Below, one piece after another: positions 11,003 through 19,400 of a DNA stretch of 64,000 bases (the first letter of the stretch is position 1; each line of letters opens with the position of its first letter). Location of the stretch: NCBI GenBank assembly GCA_016192145.1, contig JACPUT010000009.1, forward strand, positions 62,001-126,000. Direction: 5' to 3'. Both the position numbers and the translations under genes were made by a program. The notes below the pieces were generated by a model, which was not told the DNA's origin, made no database searches, and saw only the letters and a list, made by a program, of their open reading frames with translations. The DNA is from Acidobacteriota bacterium. Lineage in GTDB: Bacteria > Acidobacteriota > Holophagae > Holophagales > Holophagaceae.

Positions 11003-11359
11003 TTATGCCCACCCGCCATATACCGCATTCAAGTAGTCCAATGTCGGTTGAAGTTTTTCGGCCGGGTCCGCGAGGAGTACCAACAACGGGGCGCGCCCTC
11101 CAAAGAGCGGTGCGTGGTTCGGGCTCTTCAGCCAACCCACTGGATCACCGGTCAATCGGCCGCTGATTTCGTAAATTCCGATGAAGCAACCAAGCCAATC
11201 GCACCTCTGGGAAGTTCCCGCGCTGAGCTTGCAAGCGAGTTCTTCGGGGTCGATCTCGAGGCGGCTGGCAATGTGATTGTATACCCGGAGAACCACTCCT
11301 CCATAAGGGAGAGGCAGCGGGTCGCTATGAGGCATAGCCTCTCCCTTCGGGGTTACCAC
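11003..11359 (-). CDS. Orphan Xre/MbcA/ParS-type antitoxin-like protein
   Basis: A 118-residue protein whose last 55 residues fit the toxin-binding domain of the MbcA/ParS/Xre antitoxin family (formerly DUF2384): 'GDPVGWLKSPNHAPLFGGRAPL' style sequence, then 'LLADPAEKLQPTLDYLNAVYGGW'. The N-terminal half could hold the helix-turn-helix but is not obvious. Normally such genes precede a RES-domain toxin; no RES gene is present here. The neighbour 12 bases upstream is the AhpD-like gene of the ars operon. Start may be at residue 9 (MPHSDPL). Family assignment rests on the C-terminal pattern read by eye. Confidence 0.6.
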   Translation of the reverse strand: MVTPKGEAMPHSDPLPLPYGGVVLRVYNHIASRLEIDPEELACKLSAGTSQRCDWLGCFIGIYEISGRLTGDPVGWLKSPNHAPLFGGRAPLLVLLADPAEKLQPTLDYLNAVYGGWA

Positions 11360-11371
11360 CCGTCTTAGGCC

Positions 11372-11689
11372 CTATTTCTTCTTGTCGTGAATCCAGGTGT
11401 GGACGGCGACTGTTGATGGCATCCCGAGGGTACCTGCTGCGAGGGCCACGACCTGTTCAATCTCCTCCAAGGTTATTCCCTGGGCCAGCCCCTTCCGGAC
11501 GCCGGCGTGAATCGCCCCTTGCTTCATGGCGCCAATGGCGATGGCCAGTTTGATGAGGCGTTGAGTGCGCTCATCAAGGGGCCCCGTGGCGCCAGCTTCA
11601 TGGATGACCTCCCAGGCTTCGCCGAGCTTCGGGAATCGCGCGATGAAGTCGGTGTAAGCACCCGGAGGAGGAGGGAGTTTGGGGGCCAT
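11372..11689 (-). CDS. AhpD/carboxymuconolactone decarboxylase-like protein of ars operon
   Basis: A 105-residue all-helical protein with the CMD-domain pattern: 'DERTQRLIKLAIAIGAMKQGAIHAGVRKGLAQGITLEEIEQVVALA'. The His before the helix is kept, but the redox-active CxxC of AhpD is absent (AMKQGAIH in its place), so peroxidase-type chemistry is unlikely. It follows arsA by 12 bases and resembles the domain fused to ArsD in the same operon. Members of this family recur beside ars genes, but their role is not settled. Confidence 0.75.
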   Translation of the reverse strand: MAPKLPPPPGAYTDFIARFPKLGEAWEVIHEAGATGPLDERTQRLIKLAIAIGAMKQGAIHAGVRKGLAQGITLEEIEQVVALAAGTLGMPSTVAVHTWIHDKKK

Positions 11690-11701
11690 GGTTGCCTCTG
11701 G

Positions 11702-13468
11702 CTAGGGATGGATTGACGATTCGACTTCGGGGGCCGCTTCCATGAGGTCTGCGGAGGGGTTTTCCATCCATGGCAAGACGGTCCAGGGAAAACCGAAGGA
11801 TGCGACTTCCTGGAGATAGGTGCGCTCGGCTTGCGCGCGGGCTTGGAGGATTGGGTCGGTGAGCCGAAGGGGAGAAAGCGATTGGTTGAGAATCCAGGCG
11901 AAGGGCTGGATGCCCGCGCGGCGGAGGTCTTGTTCGAGGCCCTTGGCCTCATGGACGGGGGTCGCCTCAGGCAGGGCCACAAGGATCACTTTGGTGAACC
12001 GTGGGTCTCGCAAGCGAGGAAGCAGGGTGCGAACCTCCTCGGGGAGCTCTTGCGCGGTTCGGGATACCTCCCGATGGTAGGCCTCGGCCGCATCCAGCAG
12101 CAGCAACGTGTGGCCCGTGGGGGCGGTGTCGATGACGACGAAGCCCTCCAAGCCCCGCGCGACTTCCTTGGCGAAGGCTCGGAAGACAGCGATCTCAGCC
12201 GTGCACGGGGAACGAAGGTCCTCCTCGAGGAGGGCACGTCCCGCCGGATCGAGATCCCTCCCGGCCTGGTCAATCACCTCTTCCGTGTACGCCGCCGTTT
12301 CAGCCTCGGGATCGATCCGGCTGATGGTGAGCCTTGAGGTGGTATCCCCGGCATGTGGCAGGTCGTTCCCTCCGGCAGGGTCGGTCGTCGTGAGGTGGAC
12401 CCTTCTTCCCGCAGCCGAAAGGTCGCGTGCCAAGCGCCGTGCGACGGAAGTCTTCCCGACGCCCCCCTTCCCCATGGTGAGGAGAACGCCTCCAGGGGCC
12501 TCCAGAAGGGAATGGATGAGGCTCTGCCAGGAGGATTGAGAGGATGGGATTCCCAGGTCCTCCGTGACCGGGAGCTGGGGTTGTGGGGCGGGTTCTTGGA
12601 ACAAGGCGCGAAGCCGGTCGGGCCCCAGCAAGTTCATCGACTTCAGCGACACCTCGGTACGCGGGAGCGTTTCGAGGGCGGCTGGCATTCCTGCAAGGGC
12701 CAGCTTTCCCCTAGCTTCAAGGGCGAGGGCGATCTCGTCGTGAGGGTCGGTCGCCTTGAAGACCCCGTTGACCACCAAGTGGTGGTTTCCGATGCCAAGC
12801 TGGCCCAGTTCGAATCGGGTGCGCTCGGCTTCCTGGAGGGCCGCAGGTTCCGGTCGAGTCACGAGGACGACGAGGGTGCGAGCGGGATCACCGAGGGCCG
12901 CCCGAGCCTCCGCGTAGAGCCGCTGCTGGTTCTTCAGGCCGGAGAGTGGCCCCAGACAGCTCGTTCCTCCCTGGTTATCGGCCAAAAAGTCACTCCACGC
13001 GGCCGGAAGCTCCATGAGGCGCAGGGTATGGCCCGTGGGCGCCGTGTCGAACACGAGGTGATCGAATACCCAGTCTCCGGAAGGTGTGCCGAGTAGCTTG
13101 GAGAACTCATCGAAGGCGGCGATTTCGAGGGTGCAAGCTCCGGAGAGCTGTTCCTCGATGCTGGTCACGGCCGCAGGGGGGAGGAGTTCCCGATAGGGCC
13201 CGACGACGCGTTCGCGGTAGGCCGCGGCCGCCGCTTCGGGATCGATGTTCATGGCCCAAAGGCCGGGGATGCCCGCCAGGGCCGTGGGCTCTCCGTTGAG
13301 CCGGGCACCCAGCACCTCATCCAGGTTGGATGCGGGGTCGGTGCTGACCAGGAGGACCTTCCGCCCCGCGTCCGCGAGCTGGATCGCCGTGGCGCAGGCG
13401 GTCGAGGTCTTCCCCACGCCGCCCTTTCCTGTGAATAGGAGGTTGCGGGTATGGACGGGAATGCTCAT
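11702..13468 (-). CDS. arsA: ArsA, arsenite/antimonite-stimulated ATPase
   Basis: The 588-residue protein contains two homologous P-loop halves, each with a deviant Walker A (GKGGVGKTS at about residues 15 and 330), plus signature 'DTAPTGHTLRLMELP' and 'IDTAPTGHTLLLLDAAEA' segments. This is the classic duplicated ArsA, which takes As(III) or Sb(III) from the chaperone ArsD and powers the ArsB pump. It lies 9 bases after the arsD-like gene. No arsB or acr3 lies in the window, so its membrane partner is unknown. Confidence 0.92.
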   Translation of the reverse strand: MSIPVHTRNLLFTGKGGVGKTSTACATAIQLADAGRKVLLVSTDPASNLDEVLGARLNGEPTALAGIPGLWAMNIDPEAAAAAYRERVVGPYRELLPPAAVTSIEEQLSGACTLEIAAFDEFSKLLGTPSGDWVFDHLVFDTAPTGHTLRLMELPAAWSDFLADNQGGTSCLGPLSGLKNQQRLYAEARAALGDPARTLVVLVTRPEPAALQEAERTRFELGQLGIGNHHLVVNGVFKATDPHDEIALALEARGKLALAGMPAALETLPRTEVSLKSMNLLGPDRLRALFQEPAPQPQLPVTEDLGIPSSQSSWQSLIHSLLEAPGGVLLTMGKGGVGKTSVARRLARDLSAAGRRVHLTTTDPAGGNDLPHAGDTTSRLTISRIDPEAETAAYTEEVIDQAGRDLDPAGRALLEEDLRSPCTAEIAVFRAFAKEVARGLEGFVVIDTAPTGHTLLLLDAAEAYHREVSRTAQELPEEVRTLLPRLRDPRFTKVILVALPEATPVHEAKGLEQDLRRAGIQPFAWILNQSLSPLRLTDPILQARAQAERTYLQEVASFGFPWTVLPWMENPSADLMEAAPEVESSIHP

Positions 13469-13477
13469 GGGGTCAGC

Positions 13478-14050
13478 TCAGCAGCAGCCAGAACCCGGGG
13501 CGCAGGCCGAGGCTTCCTGGATGCCCAGGTACTTCCGCGCCTGCAGGAGCATGGTCCGACTGGAGCCGTCCTGGACCGTCAGGGCGATATCTACGGCCTT
13601 GATCATGTCTTCCTTGGGCACACCCAGCTTACGGGCCTGATCGTAGTGGAACCGAAAGGCCTGATCGCTGTTGGTGGACATGGCCACTGCCAGGGCGAGG
13701 AGTTCCTGCACGGCCGGGGTGATGAGGGCCTCGCCGGCCTTCACGCCATTGAGACCCACCAAGGCCAGCAGGGTGGGCCGGTCAGGGTAGGCACCTTCGC
13801 TGATCACCTTCCCATCCAATACGAGGAGGGGGAGACAGTCATTGCCCTTAGTCTGGAGCAACTCCTTCACCAGGGGTTCAGCCGCAAAGGCACCTGGTTC
13901 CTGGGCCAGGTTGTAGCGGGTGACCTGGATGCCCATGGAAGCAAGATGGTCCAGATCGCTCGCAAACCGGGGCAGGGCGGGATCGACCTGGGGGCCGCAG
14001 ACACCGGTGGGGCAACACATGGCGGGATCGAAGACGTGGAGAGTGGTCAT
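13478..14050 (-). CDS. arsD: ArsD metallochaperone with embedded AhpD-like domain
   Basis: The ATG at 14050 is preceded by AGGAG, so the ORF-track start at 14125 is too long. Residues 1-102 are ArsD: 'MTTLHVFDPAMCCPTGVCG' holds the As(III)-binding Cys12-Cys13-Cys18 triad, followed by the thioredoxin-like fold ('LPLLVLDGKVISEGAYP'). Residues about 103-178 are a CMD/AhpD-like helical domain without CxxC. The last residues 'ACAPGSGCC' resemble the cysteine tail of plasmid R773 ArsD. The helical domain therefore appears inserted between ArsD core and tail. Function: passes As(III)/Sb(III) to ArsA encoded next to it. Confidence 0.88.
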   Translation of the reverse strand: MTTLHVFDPAMCCPTGVCGPQVDPALPRFASDLDHLASMGIQVTRYNLAQEPGAFAAEPLVKELLQTKGNDCLPLLVLDGKVISEGAYPDRPTLLALVGLNGVKAGEALITPAVQELLALAVAMSTNSDQAFRFHYDQARKLGVPKEDMIKAVDIALTVQDGSSRTMLLQARKYLGIQEASACAPGSGCC

Positions 14051-14064
14051 GTTGGCTCCTGGAA

Positions 14065-14400
14065 TCAAAGATCTGAGACGAGCACACGGAGGGCGCGGAG
14101 CGTCTGGGGGTGGATGCAGTAGCACACGCGTGGGCCCTCGGGAGTCGCCTGGACGAGCCCTGAGTCCTTCAAGACTTTGAGATGCTGGGAAATGGTGGAG
14201 GGGGCCAGATGAAAGACCTCCGCCAAATCGCCATGCAAGCAGACCTGCTTCTGCGCCAGGATGCGAAGAATGCGGACCCGGATCGGATGCGCCAGCGCCT
14301 TGGCCAGGGTGGCCAGTGATTCGTCCGGATCGTCCATGCGCAGCAGGGATTCCTGGAATTCTGGATCACACCCGCATTCCCTGAAAGCCGCGTGGCCCAT
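14065..14400 (-). CDS. arsR: ArsR-family metalloregulator
   Basis: A 111-residue winged-helix repressor with 'ALAHPIRVRILRILAQ' and recognition helix 'APSTISQHLKVLKDSGLVQ'. Candidate As(III) ligands are Cys9 and Cys11 (ECGCD) with Cys54 (QVCLHGDL); this spacing resembles the ArsR type that joins N-terminal cysteines to one in helix 3, rather than the E. coli CxCxxC form. It is the first gene of arsR-arsD-arsA-CMD, and an inverted-repeat cluster lies directly before its start. Confidence 0.88.
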   Translation of the reverse strand: MGHAAFRECGCDPEFQESLLRMDDPDESLATLAKALAHPIRVRILRILAQKQVCLHGDLAEVFHLAPSTISQHLKVLKDSGLVQATPEGPRVCYCIHPQTLRALRVLVSDL

Positions 14401-14409
14401 CTCGCCTCC

Positions 14410-14444
14410 TCAATCGTCGATCAACGAATGATTGAACCTCAATC
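14410..14444 (-). promoter_or_regulatory. Candidate ArsR operator
   Basis: Three copies of the hexamer TCAATC/GATTGA lie in 35 bases immediately before arsR: 14410-14415, 14430-14435 (inverted) and 14439-14444. The last two form a perfect 6-3-6 palindrome, and ATCAA-N7-TTGA lies in between. Such AT-rich interrupted palindromes are the usual ArsR sites and would allow self-repression. The remainder of the gap up to 14547 shows nothing else clear. Confidence 0.5.
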
Positions 14445-14546
14445 CAAGTTGGACAAGCCTGCAGGGGCCGATTCCCGCCAACTGTGATGTCCCTCAATTC
14501 ATCGAACCGCTCCAGGCACCGCCGCACGCGGTCGTTGGGGGCGGCC

Positions 14547-14966
14547 TTAGGGGCTCCCCTGGAATTCCTGGAGGGTTTTCCCGGCAAGGAGCGCCTGAAG
14601 CAACGCGGAGGCTTCCTCGGAGACTATCAGGGACGGGCAGGGGCTTCCCACGAGGCAGCAATCGGGTGTTCGAGGGGAACGGCCGGGCGGCCCGGCGATT
14701 CGCACCGCCATGTAGATTTCGAGAAGGCTGATTCGATCTGGGGCACGGCTGAGGCGGTATCCCCCTCGCGTACCTGCGGAGCTCTCGATGATTCCCGCCT
14801 GGCTCAACAACCGGAGAAGCTTGGCCAGGGAAGCCTCGGGGAGCCGGTGCCGAAGAGCCAAAACCCGGCCTTGAAGGTAGGATCCCCCGGGCTTAAGGCA
14901 TGCCAAGGCGCGAATGGCGTAGTGAAAGCTCGGAGGGAATGGATCCGGCATGGATGGCTTGTTCAC
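14547..14966 (-). CDS. Rrf2-family transcriptional regulator
   Basis: A 139-residue protein with Rrf2 layout: 'FHYAIRALACL', the winged helix 'LPEASLAKLLRLLSQAGIIESSAGTRGGYRLSR', then 'ISLLEIYMAVRI' and a cysteine loop 'DCCLVGSPC' (C-x5-C plus a neighbour), which could hold an Fe-S cluster as in IscR or NsrR. The GTG start is supported by AGGAGG seven bases upstream. It lies downstream of the reductase-porin-tatA unit and upstream of arsR, all in one direction, so it probably links redox or oxygen state to this island. Ligand and targets are unknown. Confidence 0.82.
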   Translation of the reverse strand: MNKPSMPDPFPPSFHYAIRALACLKPGGSYLQGRVLALRHRLPEASLAKLLRLLSQAGIIESSAGTRGGYRLSRAPDRISLLEIYMAVRIAGPPGRSPRTPDCCLVGSPCPSLIVSEEASALLQALLAGKTLQEFQGSP

Positions 14967-14987
14967 AGGCCCTCCTGGGCATGGAAA

Positions 14988-15036
14988 CGGCGGGTAAGAC
15001 TCTCCGGGCCCGAGGCGCCAAGAGTCTCACCCGCCG
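14988..15036 (-). terminator. Hairpin terminator after tatA
   Basis: A 16-base stem (CGGCGGGTAAGACTCT against AGAGTCTCACCCGCCG, one G-U pair) with a 17-base loop begins 14 bases after the tatA stop. A short T run follows on the minus strand. It would end the reductase transcript or attenuate read-through into the Rrf2 gene. Confidence 0.65.
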
Positions 15037-15049
15037 TGATGCGGGAGGT

Positions 15050-15226
15050 CTACTTCCCGCTTGCAATCTCGTCGGCCGCAGCGGAGGAGATCTCCTTCGC
15101 GGCCTTCTTGAATTCATTGATCCCCTGACCGAGGGATTTGCCCAACTGCGGCAACTTGGAGGGTCCGAAGAAGAGCAGCAGGGCTGCGCCGATCAGAAGG
15201 ATTTCGGTCATGCCGAGGTTGCCCAT
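15050..15226 (-). CDS. tatA: TatA/E-type twin-arginine translocase subunit
   Basis: This 58-residue gene is absent from the ORF track. It reads [20 protein letters not shown], then the hinge '[21 protein letters not shown]' and a short amphipathic helix; the 'FGPxKLPxLG' motif is diagnostic for TatA/TatE. It lacks the long charged tail of housekeeping TatA. The ribosome site AGGAG overlaps the end of the porin gene. The upstream molybdoenzyme carries a Tat signal (SRRDFLK), so this is probably a dedicated or boosting translocase component for the reductase. Confidence 0.93.
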   Translation of the reverse strand: MGNLGMTEILLIGAALLLFFGPSKLPQLGKSLGQGINEFKKAAKEISSAAADEIASGK

Positions 15227-15235
15227 GGGGTGCTC

Positions 15236-16456
15236 CTAGTAGGCGATCTGGAAGGACAGGACGAGGGTGTCCCCGCCCTGTTCTCCCGTCTGGCCGGGGC
15301 GAGGGGAAAGGAAGTTCTTGCTGCGGTTGATGTAGTTCAAGCGGATGTTGGCGGCCTTGTACTTGGCCGGATTGAAGGCGTAGGCGTAGCCCGCGGTGAT
15401 TTCCGTGAACTTCGGCGTGAAGTCGCCGCTGACCGTCTTGTAGGGATTCGTGGTGCCGTACCAGTCGTCGCCCGAGTTCCAGTTCATCAGGTCGTAGCGC
15501 CCGCCAAAGGTGTGCTTGCCCGTGGTGTAGCTGGCGGAGAGCACCGTGGACGTGAACTTCTGATCGAGATGCTGCCGCTTGGCGGTGCCCGCGGCGGTGC
15601 CCAGGGAGGGGAAGAGGCGCCCCACGAGTCCCGTGATGTATTCCGCTTCCAGGCGCCAACCGTGGTTCCGATAGGCGTAGAAGGCGCCCAGGTCGCTGGT
15701 CTTGTCCTTGTTTTCCTTCACCGCCGCCGCGGTGGCGCCGCTGGCGCCGAAGCTCAGGGACACGGCGGAGGAATCCTTCAGATCGGTGCTCCCCTGCAGG
15801 GTGTAGAGGCCGAAGTTGTGAGCGCTCCCCTGGAAGAACTCCAGGCGCAGCACCAGATCCTTCATGGCGTTCAAGTCGTTGGACTTGCCGGCGGAGAACT
15901 GGGTGTTGCCGTTGAAGAAGCCCGCGGACAGCTTGCTCCGGAAGCCCTTGGGGTCGCCGAAGGAATAAGTTCCGATGATGCCGCGATCCCGCTTGTCGCC
16001 GAAGCGGACGCCCATCATGGAGCGCTCGGCGAACATCAGATCCGCGCTGGAGGTCATGCCTTCCAGGGTCTGGTAGCCCTTGAACTGGCCCACCTTCACC
16101 TCCAGGCCCGCCGCGGGTTTGTAGACGATGGCCATGTCCTGGAGGATGGACGGGTTCGAGGCGGAGGTGGAGATGCTGGGATCGATCATCGCCTCCCAGG
16201 ACACGTTGGGGAGGATGTCCCCGGAGAGCTTGATCTCGGCGCGGCGGATCGCGAAGGTGTTTTCCTTGAAGTTCGAGGAGACGTTGGAATAGGTGCTGCC
16301 CGTGGAATTCAGGCGGAGGTTGCTGTCCAGCATCTGGGTGTACCAGGCCTGGAGGAGGCCGCTGAACTTGATCGTGGGGGTGAAAACCTTCTCCTGGGCG
16401 GCCAGGGATCCGGCGGCCAGGCAGACGAGGGACAGGCGCGTGAGGACGCGATTCAT
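15236..16456 (-). CDS. Outer-membrane porin (phosphate-selective porin O/P-like)
   Basis: The 406-residue product has a signal peptide (MNRVLTRLSLVCLAAGSLAAQ) and the start pattern of OprO/OprP-type porins: 'IKFSGLLQAWYTQMLDS', then 'FAIRRAEIKLSGDILPNVSWEAMIDPS'. It continues as beta-strand repeats to a C-terminal 'LVLSFQIAY' with terminal aromatic residue. It lies 24 bases after the molybdoenzyme and 9 before tatA. By context it may admit the oxyanion substrate or release its product; substrate selectivity cannot be read from sequence. Confidence 0.85.
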   Translation of the reverse strand: MNRVLTRLSLVCLAAGSLAAQEKVFTPTIKFSGLLQAWYTQMLDSNLRLNSTGSTYSNVSSNFKENTFAIRRAEIKLSGDILPNVSWEAMIDPSISTSASNPSILQDMAIVYKPAAGLEVKVGQFKGYQTLEGMTSSADLMFAERSMMGVRFGDKRDRGIIGTYSFGDPKGFRSKLSAGFFNGNTQFSAGKSNDLNAMKDLVLRLEFFQGSAHNFGLYTLQGSTDLKDSSAVSLSFGASGATAAAVKENKDKTSDLGAFYAYRNHGWRLEAEYITGLVGRLFPSLGTAAGTAKRQHLDQKFTSTVLSASYTTGKHTFGGRYDLMNWNSGDDWYGTTNPYKTVSGDFTPKFTEITAGYAYAFNPAKYKAANIRLNYINRSKNFLSPRPGQTGEQGGDTLVLSFQIAY

Positions 16457-16480
16457 GCGGAACTCCGGGATGAGGGGGGG

Positions 16481-19400
16481 TTAGCGGACCGGAACGAGCC
16501 GGACCTTGGTGTCGTAGAAGGAAACGCTGCCGCCGACCTTGTCGATCATGCAGGTGTTTTTGAGGTGGGGATCCACCCACATGGCCGCATTGGCGTGGAT
16601 GCCACCCTGGCGATGGGGATCGGCCTTGATGACCTCACCATCGACCACGAGATCCATGGCACCCGTCGCCCAATGGCCGTGGCCGAGGGTGAAGGTGATG
16701 ACGCCCGGACGAATCGTTTCGGTGATCTCCACCTTGCCGATCATGTCCTTCTTTCGGCCATTGCCCAGGTTCCAGGTGCCCTCGGGGTTCGTGGCGGAGA
16801 CCACCCGGACCTGTTGCCCCTTCTTGAAGCCGAGGCGCTTGGCGTCGCTCGTGTGGACGAGGATCGCGTTCTCGGGATACAGGGCCGTGAGGTAGCTGTT
16901 GGTGATGGTCCGGGACTTGGTCATCCGCACGTCGCGCTGGGTGACCAGGTGGAGGTCATGCCCCTTGGCCAAGGCATCCGGGGCGTTGCCCAAGGTGTCG
17001 GCGATGGGCACGAAGGTGGCCATTCCCAGGAAATGCTTGCCCGTGAAGGCGTCCTTCACCTTGTAGGTCTTCTCCTGGTAGATGTTGATCTGCTTGGCGT
17101 ACTTGTTGGCGACGTGGTCGCCCTTGTAGCTGTTTTCCTGGGAATCGAAGCGGCCACCACGGGTGAGCACATACGCCACCTTCTTCCAGGAATCTCCACA
17201 GATGGCAGCCCAGCGCACGGGATCGAAGACATTGCGGGGCAGGTGGCGGCGCGACTTCTGGAAGATCTGCATCTCCTCCGAGGAGGCATCGGGCACGCTC
17301 TCCTTGCCGTCGTGGGCGAGGTTCGCGACCATGCGGAGGTAGAAATCATCCGGGCGATTGAGATCCTTCCCAGGCCCGAAGGCGTCCTTCCCGAAACCAG
17401 GCATGCCCAGCTTTTCCGCCAGGGCGAGCCAAACGGTCTCGATGGAGATGGGCTGATCTTCGCCAAAGACCTTCACCACCTCGTTGGGGGAGGCGATCAC
17501 AGGCTGGCGCACGGGTTGGATCTTCACCGGCATGTTGGGGTGACTGCCCTGGAACTCCCAGCGCTCAAGGTAATGGAGGTCCGGGAAGATGTAATCCGCG
17601 TAAAGGCTGGTGGTGCCGACGGTGATGTCGCTGGCGAAGTAGAGGGGGATCTTCTCCAGGTCCAGGAGGGCCGCGATCTGGGTGTGACCGGCGGGCAACG
17701 CGTAGCCTGGAGTGCCCATGTAGCTGAAGAGCACTTTCGTCGCGTAGGGGTACGCATCCGCCATGGAGGGGATGATTTCCTCATAGACATCGGAGGCCAG
17801 AGGCCACCAATTCCGTTTCGCGGGGTAATTCGCGAAGACCGTGGACTCTTCGTACTTGGCGTCATGGCGGATGATCGACACGCCAAAGGGCTTCCCGCTC
17901 TTGGGGGTGATCTTGGGCAGGGGGAAGGGCTGACGATCGGTCTTGGTGCCGTCCACGTTGAACGTGGAAGCGGCGATCATGCCCCCGGTCCAGTCGAAAT
18001 TCCCGATGAGTAGGTTCAAATTCATCAAGGCGCTGATGTTGTAGAACCCATTCGTGTGCTGGGCCGGTCCGCGGTGCATGTCCACGCCCGCCTTCTTGCC
18101 ATGGCTGGTGAACTCCTTGGCGACTTCGGTGATCACCTTGGCGGTGGTGCCACATTCCTTGGCCCACTCCACCAGGCTCTTCGCCTGGGCCGCTTCAAGC
18201 ATGATCTGGAGGCTGGACTTGGCCTTGATGACCGTGCCCTTCTCGTCCTTGAACTCGGTGGTGACGAAGAGGTCACCCTCCACCGGGTCCTTGTCGTCGT
18301 TGGGGTCGACGGCGATGGCCTTCCCATCTTTCATCACGACCAGGAACTCGAATTCGGATTCCTTCCCGTCGGCTGCCTTCCGGATCTCCTTGGCCTTGAT
18401 CCCGACCTCATGGGCCCGGAGGAGCGTGGTGGGTTCGCCTTCCTTGCCAAGTTTCACCAGGCAGGGGCCGTTGGACCAGGTGGTCTCCTTGTCCGCGGTC
18501 GCGGCGGCCTTGTTGGCGTTTCCCAGGTACCTGGCGTCATAGCGTTTGTTTTCCAGGATCCACCGGGTCATGCCCATGGCGAAGGCCGCGTCGGTTCCCG
18601 GTTTCACCGGAACCCACCGCGCGCCCTTGGAGGCGAGCTTCGTGTATCTGGGATCGATCACGGTGAACTTGAGCTTTCCTTCCACCATCCGATCGGTCAT
18701 GCGGGACGTTCGGTTCGTGGGGCCATAGTTGGCGTCGAAGAGGTTGGCACCCACGAATAGGATGTATTCGGCGTTCTCCTGATCCACCTGCCAGTAGAAT
18801 TTCTGGCCTCCGGAAAAACCGGCGCCGTCGTACTGCTCGCTCATGGCCTTGGAGGCGAAGTAGAGGGAGCCTTGGCAAACGGTCGTGTGGCCGTGGGTGT
18901 TGTTGGTGCCGAAGGCATCGGTGAATCGCTTGTCGAAATCAGCCCGGCCACCCTTCTTGCGGCCCCACATGTAGACGAATTGGTTGTTCTTGGGGCCGAA
19001 GTCCGGGTGGTCTGGATCGATGAGGGCGTCCAGGTGAGCGGCATGCTTCGTCTTGAAGTCGGCCACGGTCATCTTCTTCTTTCGGATGAGCGCCACATCG
19101 CCAGCCATGGCCGCCATGACCTTGGGGTCTTTCATCACCCAGAGGTCCTTGAGGCCAGTGATGCTGCGACCCTCTTCGCCGGAGACGTGGGCGAAGAGTT
19201 TGCCGCCGTTGACGATCTCGTCGATGGCCTGATCGAAGGGGACACTGACCCACTTCCCCTCCCCCCGCTTGCCGGCGCGCTTGAGCACCTTCCGGATGCG
19301 ATAGGGATCGTAGGCGCCCGTGTGGCCGGCCTGGCCCTTGGGGCAGAGGCAGCCATCGATGGTCGCCGCAGCTCCCAAATCCAGGCTCATGGGAAGGTGG

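Noticed and set aside
14900-18013. 1037-aa plus-strand ORF
   Set aside because: It is antisense to the porin, tatA and molybdoenzyme genes, has low-complexity Gly/Ala/Val/His composition and no domain; typical shadow in GC-rich DNA.
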